Positions 1-7,894 of a stretch of DNA of 9,721 nt are shown here, piece after piece. The position numbers were made by a program, and so were the translations under genes. Each line of letters begins with the position of its first letter. Position 1 is the first letter of the stretch. This stretch comes from JANPJV01 sp031425695 (GTDB taxonomy: Bacteria; Pseudomonadota; Gammaproteobacteria; Xanthomonadales; SZUA-5): NCBI GenBank assembly GCA_031425695.1, contig JANPJV010000148.1:1-9721 (forward strand), in the 5' to 3' direction. The notes beneath the pieces are model-generated. The model searched no databases. It had not been told where the DNA came from and worked only from the letters and a program-made list of their open reading frames with translations.

Positions 1-66
1 CCGGGCGCCCCCCCCGCCCACTACTCCCCGCCGTAATTCTCCCCAAAACCGCTCAATTTCGCCCGC

Positions 67-86
67 GGCGCGCACAACATGACCTA
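67..86 (+). repeat. single copy of a dispersed 20-bp intergenic repeat
   Basis: This 20-bp stretch matches the outer 20 bases of the arms of the inverted repeat at 4148-4232 at 18 of 20 positions, including an unbroken 12-base core (CAACATGACCTA). It has the orientation of the right arm (4210-4232). It lies in the 163-bp flank downstream of the S46 peptidase gene, and no opposing arm is visible between it and the window edge. A REP-like element is one explanation. The genome copy number cannot be judged from this window. The rest of positions 1-163 shows no gene. Confidence 0.55.
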
Positions 87-163
87 CGGTTCGCGGCGCA
101 GTCCGGCAGAAAACCCGTCACGTCGCGCCCTTGCAGGCGCAACGTGCCGGGATTCCTGCAGCC

Positions 164-2326
<2,163 letters not shown>

Positions 2327-2357
2327 GGGCAGGTCACGGCGGCCAAGGGGGCGCCGG

Positions 2358-2386
2358 ACTGTACGTCAAGGTGCGGCGTGTCTCAA
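2358..2386 (-). promoter_or_regulatory. predicted sigma70-type promoter of the S46 peptidase gene
   Basis: Read on the minus strand, there is a -35 box TTGAGA (2381-2386, 5 of 6 consensus), a 17-base spacer and a -10 box TACAGT (2358-2363, 4 of 6). Transcription would start near 2350, giving a leader of about 25 bases before the ATG at 2326. The 16-bp repeat array begins only 6 bases upstream of the -35 box, where activators or UP elements act. The prediction rests on pattern match only. Confidence 0.5.
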
Positions 2387-2392
2387 CTGTAG

Positions 2393-2513
2393 GTTCGGAC
2401 CTTGGTGAGTTCGGACCTTGGTGGGTTCGGACCTTGGTGAGTTCGACCTTGGTGGGTCCGACCTTGGCGGGTTCGACCTTGGTGGGTTCGGACCTTGGTG
2501 GGTTCGGACCTTG
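2393..2513. repeat. tandem array of eight 15-16 bp repeats
   Basis: Eight head-to-tail units of consensus GTTCGGACCTTGGTGG start at 2393, 2409, 2425, 2441, 2456, 2471, 2486 and 2502. Units 1-3 and 7 are 16 bases long. Units 4-6 are 15 bases, having lost one G in GTTCGGACC. The last unit is cut to 12 bases. Variation is limited to the final G/A and single T/C changes. The array lies between the stop of the 145-residue gene and the promoter of the S46 peptidase. Two inverted, diverged copies follow at about 2554-2585. Because the unit is 15-16 bases, several frames stay open through it; these ORFs are not taken as genes. Confidence 0.9.
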
Positions 2514-2567
2514 TCCGAACGCTTTTCATCGAATCTTGAGGGAAAGCGTCCGGACAAGGTCCGGACC
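2501..2567. repeat. long imperfect stem-loop at the end of the repeat array
   Basis: Positions 2501-2526 and 2542-2567 are nearly exact reverse complements: 26-base arms with three T/C-type differences, most of which can be G-U pairs in RNA. The loop is 15 bases (2527-2541). The left arm contains the last array unit and its own short palindrome (CGGACCTTGTCCG), so the stem is made partly of repeat units in opposite orientation. It could act as a structural transcription terminator or RNA stabiliser after the gene ending at 2606, but no T-run follows on the minus strand, so it is not a canonical intrinsic terminator. Confidence 0.7.
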
Positions 2568-2605
2568 CACGAGGTCCGGACCCACACGCCCCCCAGCACC
2601 TGCCG

Positions 2606-3043
2606 CTACGCGACCTTGGTCGCGCCCCAGGCAATCTCACTGGTATTCGCGTTTCCCACCGATTCCTTGAGCAGGCGCACGCAGCGCTGGACCATGCGAT
2701 GCATGTCCTGCATCTCGCTGTACGGCAGGTCCTTGGTCTCGTGGTACGTCACTGCCAGCCAGAGCGCGATGCCGCGCAGCTTGAGCGGCAGGTTGTCAGA
2801 CTTCACGCGATCGAGCGCGATCGCCGTGCCATTGCCCCAGGGCGCGTACCGCTCCGGATTCTCGCTGGCATAGAGGTGCGGAACCGCAGCCGCCGCCGCG
2901 TTGGCGAACTCCTTCTGCGCGAGCGTGAACAGCGCGCGCTTCTGGTCCATCGACAGCCCACCGATCGCACGCTCCAGATCCTTCAGCTGATTGCGCAGCG
3001 TGAGATAGCGCGCGAGAGCCAAGGTACGAAAGACGAATTTCAT
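2606..3043 (-). CDS. unrecognised 145-residue helical protein
   Basis: I do not recognise this family. The ATG at 3043 is chosen over longer upstream starts because a good Shine-Dalgarno (AGAAGG) sits 7 bases before it, and upstream sequence in this frame runs through a repeat-rich intergenic region. The product begins with a short basic and hydrophobic segment (MKFVFRTLALARYL), too short and positive for a clear signal peptide. Residues 15-55 are predicted helical and alanine-rich (a run AAAAA near 49-53). A proline/glycine-rich middle (about 62-85) is followed by amphipathic helices to residue about 130. There are no obvious metal, nucleotide-binding or catalytic motifs. It is probably a small cytoplasmic or membrane-associated helical-bundle protein. 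It is a single gene with about 280 bp to the next start and over 300 bp upstream, so its neighbours give no hint of its role. Confidence 0.75.
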   Translation of the reverse strand: MKFVFRTLALARYLTLRNQLKDLERAIGGLSMDQKRALFTLAQKEFANAAAAAVPHLYASENPERYAPWGNGTAIALDRVKSDNLPLKLRGIALWLAVTYHETKDLPYSEMQDMHRMVQRCVRLLKESVGNANTSEIAWGATKVA

Positions 3044-3213
3044 CGGTTGCCTTCTTTGGTTTTTTGCAGCGGAGGAAGTGACGCTAGATTGCCGACAACC
3101 GCGTCGGGGGATTGCCAACCGGGTCACAAGATGACCACCCTGGGTCAGCGGGCCGAGTAGGGTGCCCAGAAGGGTTACAAAGGTCAAGGGATGTAACGGC
3201 GGTATCGGTTTTC

Positions 3214-3357
3214 GGTTTCGGTTTCGGAAAAGAGCGGCGCCACGCATGGCCCTTGCTCCTCGCCGAGACCCACAAGCGAAACCCGCGACCGGCTTCCGCC
3301 GACAGAAACCGAAACCGCTGCTGCTTCTCTCCGACACCTACATCCGAAACCGAAACC
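3214..3357. repeat. GGTTTCGG-type inverted repeats with alternative partners
   Basis: In the 318-bp gap between the transporter stop (3362) and the 145-residue gene (start 3043), a 14-base arm at 3214-3227 (GGTTTCGGTTTCGG) has an exact reverse complement at 3344-3357. It also has a 12-base exact partner for its first 12 bases at 3305-3316. A transcript of either strand could therefore form one of two mutually exclusive stems. I see no gene in the gap: the open frames across it have low-complexity basic translations and lack ribosome binding sites. A preserved regulatory leader or trailer and a decaying repetitive element are both possible. Confidence 0.7.
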
Positions 3358-3361
3358 CGCT

Positions 3362-4120
3362 TCACCCCGCCAGCGCCTTGCGCTTGAGCTCTTCCGCCAC
3401 GTCGGCGCCAAGGTACTGACGCAGACCGCGGCGTACGCCGTAGATCACCGGTGTGAGTGCGATCGCCATCAGTGCCTTGTACAGATAGTTGACGGTGCCG
3501 ATGGCGAGGAAAAGGCTCATCGACCATTGCTGCGGGCCGAGCACGAAGGCGATGTAGAGCACGACGAAGCTGTCGACGAATTGCGAGACGAGCGTCGATC
3601 CGGTTGCGCGTAGCCAGACCTTGTTGTCGCCGGTGCGTCGGCGGATGAACTGGAAGATGCGTACGTCGATCAATTGCGCGAGCAGGAAGGCGGTGATCGA
3701 ACCGGCGATCGACCACATGCCCTGCCCGAAGATCGACGCGAAGGCCTTCTGCATGTCCGGCACGCCCTGCTCGGCACCGACCGTCACCCACCAGGTCGCC
3801 GGCGCCAGCGCGATGGCCAGGTAGGAAAACAGGAAACCCCACACGATCAGCGCAACCGCGAGCCACGAAATGAAGCGCACTCCGCGCGGCCCGAAATATT
3901 CGTTGATGACGTCGGTCAGGATGAACACCACCGGCCACAGCATCACCCCGGCCGTGAAGTTGAGCGAACCCTGCTGCCCGAACAGGTTCCAGTTCAGCGG
4001 CGCGAACCCGAAGGTCTCCTCGAACGCAAAAATCTTCACCCCCACGAACTCCGCCATCAGCGCATTCGTGATGAAGATCGCCGTCAGGACCAGGAACAGC
4101 TTCTGCGCGCGATTTTCCAT
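3362..4120 (-). CDS. yhhQ: queuosine precursor transporter (YhhQ/VUT_1, DUF165 family)
   Basis: This is an inner-membrane carrier for queuosine precursors (preQ0/preQ1 type salvage substrates), which feed tRNA wobble-base modification. The 252 residues are slightly longer than E. coli YhhQ (about 220). Six hydrophobic segments are visible at about 7-26, 54-70, 82-106, 130-152, 174-195 and 199-228. Family signatures include TDVINEYFGPRG (69-80), AQLIDVRIFQFIRRRTG (148-164) and the WLRATGSTLVSQFVDSF stretch (169-185), where polar and charged residues lie inside membrane helices. The ATG at 4120 is chosen because the upstream in-frame extension would run through the 23-bp inverted repeat and is not hydrophobic. 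A weak purine stretch (AAAGAG) precedes the start. No preQ1 riboswitch is recognisable in the 123-bp leader. The exact substrate is inferred from the family. Confidence 0.9.
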   Translation of the reverse strand: MENRAQKLFLVLTAIFITNALMAEFVGVKIFAFEETFGFAPLNWNLFGQQGSLNFTAGVMLWPVVFILTDVINEYFGPRGVRFISWLAVALIVWGFLFSYLAIALAPATWWVTVGAEQGVPDMQKAFASIFGQGMWSIAGSITAFLLAQLIDVRIFQFIRRRTGDNKVWLRATGSTLVSQFVDSFVVLYIAFVLGPQQWSMSLFLAIGTVNYLYKALMAIALTPVIYGVRRGLRQYLGADVAEELKRKALAG

Positions 4121-4147
4121 GGGGAGGCTCTTTCGAATTCGTTTTTG

Positions 4148-4232
4148 TAGGTCATGTTGCCCGCGCCAGCCGGCTACTTGACGGCCCTGAACCACCGCGT
4201 CACACGCCCGCTGGCGCGGGCAACATGACCTA
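4148..4232. repeat. perfect 23-bp inverted repeat with 39-base spacer
   Basis: The arms at 4148-4170 and 4210-4232 are exact reverse complements over 23 bases (outer sequence TAGGTCATGTTG, inner part GC-rich). The 39-base spacer contains a small additional hairpin (GCGT-GTG-ACGC on the minus strand). The element fills most of the 123-bp gap between the AAA+ ATPase stop and the transporter start, so on the minus strand it could end the ATPase transcript or fold in the transporter leader. No T-run follows. The outer 20 bases recur at 67-86, pointing to a dispersed intergenic element. Confidence 0.9.
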
Positions 4233-4243
4233 TGACGAGTCCC

Positions 4244-5716
4244 TCAATCCGCCGGCACCGTGCGGTCCTGCGCCCAGGCGCGGAGGCGGTCGACTTTTTC
4301 AGACATGACGACGGACAGCGGGCGGGTGGTGGCGAGCTCGGTGAGGACGTGGCGCTGGCTCAGGTTGGCGTTGTCGCCGTGGGCGGCATAGAGCGAGGAC
4401 ACCACGCCCTGCTCGATCTCGGCGCCGGAGAAACCATTGCTCGCAGCGGCGAGCTCGGCGAGGTCGAAACCGTCGATGGCGATGTTGCGGCGCGCGAAGT
4501 GCAGGCGGAACAATTCGACGCGAACGTCTTCGACCGGCAGGTCGACGAAGAAAATCTCGTCGAAGCGTCCCTTGCGCAGCAGCTCGGGCGGCAGGTGCTC
4601 GATTGCGTTGGCGGTCGCGACCAGGAAGATCTTGCTCTTGCGCTCAGCCATCCAGGTGAGGAAATAACCCAGGATCCGGCGCGACACACCCTCATCGCTG
4701 TCGGACGAAGAAAACGCTTTCTCGATCTCGTCGATCCACAGCACGCACGGCGCCATGACTTCGGCGTTGGCCAGCGACTCGCGCAGGTTGCGCTCGGTTT
4801 CGCCGTGGTACTTGTTATAGATCGATGCCATGTCGAGGCGCAGCAGCGGCACCTGGAAGCCACCGGCCACAGCCTTGGCAGCGAGGCTCTTGCCGGTGCC
4901 CTGCACACCCAGCAGCAGGATGCCCTTGGGCGGATCGAGCGGCACGCGGGTCGGCTCGCCGAGAAAAACCGAACGTCGCTGCTCGATCCACTTCTTGAGC
5001 CGGCGCAGGCCGGCGACATCGTTGAACGCAATCGACTCGTACTCGAACGAGAGCACGCCCGCGCGGTTCAGAAGCTCGAACTTTGCCTTGGCAACCGCCG
5101 GCAGGTCAGCATCGGTGATCATGCCGTCGGTGGCGATGATGCGCTGGGCGATGCGCCGGGCATCGCTGGCGGTAAGCCCCTTCAAGTTGCGCACGACGGC
5201 TTTCAGCGCCTGCGCATGGATCTGCACCCGTCGCCCTGAATGTTCGCGGGAAAAAGCAACCGCCTCTTCGCGCACGATCTTGTCGAGCTCGACCTCATTC
5301 GGCAGCGACAGGCTGAAGCGCACCGCGAGCGCTTCGAGATCTTTCGGCAGCTCGAGCGCGGTGCCGACCAGCGCAATCGTATGGGCGGCCACGCCCTGGC
5401 GGATGATGATCTCGCGCAGGTGGCGAAGGCTCACCACGTAGCGCAGGAATGGGCTGAAATCGAGCAGCAGGAAAACCGATTTCTGGCGCGTCTGCCGGAT
5501 CGCGTCCAGCACCTCGCCCGAAGACATCGGCTTGGCCTCGGCATCCATGTCGAGACGCTTCAGGCCGGTGGTGATGCTCCACGCATACAACGGTCGCAGC
5601 CCTTGCGGCAGCGCCCGCTGAAAAGCCGCGATGACCTCGAGCTCTTCGTGGGTTTCGACCGCCAGCAGCGGCGTATCGGCGCGTATCAGCGCCGCGAGGT
5701 CGTGATGTTCGTTCAT
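4244..5716 (-). CDS. AAA+ ATPase, Ycf46-like
   Basis: This 490-residue protein has an N-terminal non-catalytic region (about 1-215) and one AAA+ module (about 228-455). The N-terminal part begins with an LIRADTPLLAVETHEE stretch and has a degenerate P-loop-like fold with LLLDFSPFL (83-91), resembling the Ycf46 group known from cyanobacteria and plastid genomes. In the AAA+ module Walker A is GVQGTGKS (270-277), Walker B is VLWIDE (325-330), sensor 1 is TAN (368-370), and arginine-finger candidates are R381 and R384 in LLRKGRFDE. An aromatic pore-loop-like IYNKYHGETERN (299-310) follows beta-2, as in hexameric unfoldases. There is no protease domain, zinc site or membrane segment. The start at 5716 matches the usual Ycf46-like N-terminus. 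Only GGGTGG directly abuts the ATG, so ordinary Shine-Dalgarno spacing is lacking. The cellular substrate is unknown. Confidence 0.88.
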   Translation of the reverse strand: MNEHHDLAALIRADTPLLAVETHEELEVIAAFQRALPQGLRPLYAWSITTGLKRLDMDAEAKPMSSGEVLDAIRQTRQKSVFLLLDFSPFLRYVVSLRHLREIIIRQGVAAHTIALVGTALELPKDLEALAVRFSLSLPNEVELDKIVREEAVAFSREHSGRRVQIHAQALKAVVRNLKGLTASDARRIAQRIIATDGMITDADLPAVAKAKFELLNRAGVLSFEYESIAFNDVAGLRRLKKWIEQRRSVFLGEPTRVPLDPPKGILLLGVQGTGKSLAAKAVAGGFQVPLLRLDMASIYNKYHGETERNLRESLANAEVMAPCVLWIDEIEKAFSSSDSDEGVSRRILGYFLTWMAERKSKIFLVATANAIEHLPPELLRKGRFDEIFFVDLPVEDVRVELFRLHFARRNIAIDGFDLAELAAASNGFSGAEIEQGVVSSLYAAHGDNANLSQRHVLTELATTRPLSVVMSEKVDRLRAWAQDRTVPAD

Positions 5717-5746
5717 CCACCCATGCTAGCAGCGAAGCTGCCGCCC

Positions 5747-5780
5747 AAAAAAAGAACGCCCGCATGCGCGGGCGTTCTTT
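5747..5780 (-). terminator. intrinsic terminator after the tyrosine-rich protein gene
   Basis: A perfect 13-bp stem (5751-5763 with 5768-5780) closes a 4-base loop. On the minus strand it is followed by an unbroken T7 (A7 at 5747-5753 on the plus strand). It lies 22 bases past the stop of the gene at 5803-6186, which it should terminate. The next gene on the same strand starts at 5716, about 30 bases beyond the T-run, leaving almost no room for a separate upstream promoter. Confidence 0.9.
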
Positions 5781-5802
5781 CACCTAGTTAAGCTAAGTCG
5801 AC

Positions 5803-6186
5803 TTACCAGCCGCGATAGCGGTTGTGATACTCGACCCGATAGCGCGGCGCCGGGCGATAGTAGCGCGGCCGATAGGCGCGACGATCGTCGTAGTAGTAAT
5901 CGCGATCGTAACCGCCGCTGTTGATCTGCAAGCTCACGCCACGATCGTTGTAGCCACCGTGGTAACCATAGTTCGGCCGCTGCTCGATATAGCTGCGATC
6001 GTTGTAATGGTTGTTGTGATCGTAGACGTGCACATCGTCGCGGCCATCAGGCACATAAGTGACTTCGGCATCGCCGTCGTACAGATCCACTTCCCAGCTC
6101 TTGTCCGTGTCCTTGGCCGAGGCTCCGGACGCGAATCCGAACAACAGCGCCATCACGCCAATCGAACTCCACAATTTCATTCGCAT
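5803..6186 (-). CDS. small secreted tyrosine/arginine-rich protein
   Basis: This 127-residue protein has a clear Sec signal peptide: MRMK, a hydrophobic core WSSIGVMALLFGFAS, and cleavage predicted after GASA (residue 24). The mature part of about 103 residues is highly polar, with 18 tyrosines plus many Arg, Asp, Asn and Gly. Residues 25-55 look like a short beta-structured segment (SWEVDLYDGDAEVTYVPDG). The remainder (56-127) is low complexity, moving from Asn/His/Tyr-rich to a strongly basic Tyr-Arg-Pro tail ending NRYRGW. No cysteines remain in the mature chain and no catalytic motif is visible. The ATG at 6186 is preferred because GGGAG lies 9 bases upstream; an ATG two codons later (6180) is the alternative. 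A strong terminator follows. I do not recognise the family. An envelope or extracytoplasmic role is inferred only from the signal peptide. Confidence 0.8.
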   Translation of the reverse strand: MRMKLWSSIGVMALLFGFASGASAKDTDKSWEVDLYDGDAEVTYVPDGRDDVHVYDHNNHYNDRSYIEQRPNYGYHGGYNDRGVSLQINSGGYDRDYYYDDRRAYRPRYYRPAPRYRVEYHNRYRGW

Positions 6187-6308
6187 CTTCGTCGTCTCCC
6201 GGTTGGTGTGGTGAGACTGAGCCAATGCGAATTAATGGCAGCCATCTGAAAGCACACGCGCAGATGAACGACGCATCCCAGTCGCCTACGGTTCAGCTCA
6301 CGCGCACG

Positions 6309-7775
6309 TCAGCTACACGTAGGCAGCCGGATCTGCTGCCCCACGCGCAAGGTGTAGCCTGGGCCCTTGAGGCCATTGAGGCGGCCGATTTCGTCGGCGC
6401 TCGAGCAGCGCGTGCGGCGCGCGATGGCGTGCAGGGTGTCGCCGCGGCGGACGGCGTAGGCGACCTGCGTGGGCCCTTGGGGGTGGCGCGCGTCCTGCAG
6501 CTTGGCGATGCGGGCGAGCAGCTTGGGATCGCGGCAGCGTTGCGCGTGGATGGCGACCAGGGGCCTCGGCACGCGCACGCGGCTGCCGGCCGGCAGGCGC
6601 TCGTCGGTGGGCAGCTGCGGATTGAGGTTGCGCAGCGTGCGGAACCAGCCCTCGGCGCGGGCTTCCTGGCCGAGGCAGATGCTGAGCTCGCCCAGGGACA
6701 TGGATGACTGCAGCGACAGTTGCGCCAGCTCCCGCTCGATGCTCGGAAAACTCAGCCCGTATTCCTCCGGGTGCAGGAACAGGTAGGCGGCGGCGAGCAC
6801 CTTCGGCACGTAGTCGCGCGTTTCGGCAGGCAGCGCGAACAGGATCTGGTTCGACCAGAAGCCCTTGCCCGGATGCTGCTTCACCAACCGGCGCATGCGG
6901 CTCTCGCCGCCGTTGTACGCAGCCAGGCTGAGCTCGAGATTGTTGTCGAACGCACCCAGCTGCTCGCGCAGATATGCCACGTTGGCACGGGCGGCGGTGG
7001 CCGGATCCAGGCGGCCGTCGCGGCCGTTGATGTTGCCGATGCCGAAGCGTTTTGCGGTCTCTGGCATGAACTGCAGCGGCCCGGCGGCGCCCGCGCGCGA
7101 ATACGAATGCACGCGCGCCGCCGACTCCTTGGCGAGCATGCCGAACAGCAGCGCTTCAGGCAGGCCGGCGCGCTCGTATGCGGGCCACATTTCGGCGCGC
7201 AGATAGCTGTAGTTCACCCAGGTCTCGATGAGCTGCGGACGCATCCAGGTCAGCCAATCCTCGAGCGCGGCGCGCACTGGCTCGTTGAGCGTGATCAATT
7301 TGGTCAGATCCTTGCCGCGCAACAGCTTCACCTGCGCTGGCGGGCTCGTCAGGGCGAAGGCAGGCGCTTCGGCGAGCTCAGCGTCGGTCGCCGGCGCGGA
7401 TGACTCTTCCTCCGCCGGCGCGTCCCAACCGGCCGCGACGCTCTGCAAACGGATCAGGACCGCGAGCGCGGCAATAAAGCGCTCGCTCTCGCAGCCGCTG
7501 GTCTGCGCGCACGCATTCGCGGCGGTTTCGATCTCGCTCAAGGCGGCGACGAGACCTTCGCGACCACTGCGGGGGCTGCCGGCGCGGATCAGCTCGAGGC
7601 CCGCCTGGAAACGCGAGGTTGCGCTGCCGATGCGCTCGTAAAGGGCTGCCGTGGCACTGTCGTCGGCGACCGCGTCTGGCACGCTCGTCGCCACGCTGGG
7701 CTTCGGCGTGGAAGTGCAAGAGCCGCAAAGAAGTGCAATTGCGGCGTACAGGCCGAGGGAATTTTTGCTTCGCAT
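6309..7775 (-). CDS. mltD: membrane-bound lytic murein transglycosylase, MltD-like, with LysM domain
   Basis: This enzyme is predicted to cleave the MurNAc-GlcNAc bond of peptidoglycan, forming 1,6-anhydro ends during wall remodelling. The 488 residues start with a hydrophobic export signal (GLYAAIALLCGSC). Cys20 could be a lipidation site, but the box CGSC is atypical, so lipoprotein status is uncertain. Residues 30-200 are a helical N-terminal region. The SLT (GH23-type) domain spans about 202-335: the catalytic Glu217 is in LAKESAA, followed by SRAGAAGPLQFMPETAKRFG (226-245), the NVAYLREQL segment (265-273) and AAYNGGESR (285-293). One clear LysM covers about 439-485 (YAVRRGDTLHAIARR...VGQQIRLP). 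A degenerate LysM-like stretch lies at about 353-405, ending LPAGSRVRVPRP. E. coli MltD has a similar order with two LysM repeats. The start at 7775 has GGTGA about 9 bases upstream. It is divergent from the helicase gene. Confidence 0.92.
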   Translation of the reverse strand: MRSKNSLGLYAAIALLCGSCTSTPKPSVATSVPDAVADDSATAALYERIGSATSRFQAGLELIRAGSPRSGREGLVAALSEIETAANACAQTSGCESERFIAALAVLIRLQSVAAGWDAPAEEESSAPATDAELAEAPAFALTSPPAQVKLLRGKDLTKLITLNEPVRAALEDWLTWMRPQLIETWVNYSYLRAEMWPAYERAGLPEALLFGMLAKESAARVHSYSRAGAAGPLQFMPETAKRFGIGNINGRDGRLDPATAARANVAYLREQLGAFDNNLELSLAAYNGGESRMRRLVKQHPGKGFWSNQILFALPAETRDYVPKVLAAAYLFLHPEEYGLSFPSIERELAQLSLQSSMSLGELSICLGQEARAEGWFRTLRNLNPQLPTDERLPAGSRVRVPRPLVAIHAQRCRDPKLLARIAKLQDARHPQGPTQVAYAVRRGDTLHAIARRTRCSSADEIGRLNGLKGPGYTLRVGQQIRLPTCS

Positions 7776-7859
7776 GCGCTCATCACCGACAAAACGACCG
7801 ACACCTTATCCCGCGGCGCCGGCTTCCACCAGCCACGCGGGCGCCACGATGCGCTCCGC

Positions 7860-7892
7860 TACAATCGCGCCAATCCTCCCGGCAGCTAAAAT
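7860..7892 (+). promoter_or_regulatory. possible -10 elements for the DUF853 ATPase gene
   Basis: The 119-bp divergent region 7776-7894 holds two -10-like hexamers on the plus strand. TACAAT (7860-7865, 5 of 6) would start transcription near 7872, about 23 bases before the ATG. TAAAAT (7887-7892, 5 of 6) lies only 2 bases before the ATG at 7895 and would give a leaderless mRNA. Neither has a good -35 box. The first is the more conventional choice. No Shine-Dalgarno is evident before 7895. Confidence 0.35.
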
Positions 7893-7894
7893 CC

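Noticed and set aside
120..163. Possible terminator hairpin after the S46 peptidase (TGCAGG with CCTGCA)
   Set aside because: It has only six base pairs with a 17-base loop and no T-run on the minus strand.
2366..2873. Several open frames on both strands across the repeat array, with translations such as repeated KVRTHQGPN or VGSDLGGF units
   Set aside because: They are by-products of the 15-16 bp DNA repeat. Frames stay open on both strands, units are not multiples of three, and no ribosome binding site or family resemblance is seen.
3044..3938. Minus-strand frames extending the 145-residue gene upstream and overlapping the transporter
   Set aside because: The upstream extension runs through inverted repeats, and the better start at 3043 has its own Shine-Dalgarno.
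4121..4243. preQ1 riboswitch in the leader of the queuosine precursor transporter
   Set aside because: No preQ1 class consensus is visible; the leader is occupied by the 23-bp inverted repeat and lacks the A-rich tail and pseudoknot pattern.
6285..6300. Ten-base match (CCTACGGTTC) to the sequence next to the dispersed repeat at 67-92
   Set aside because: It is too short to separate from chance, and the repeat core itself is absent here.
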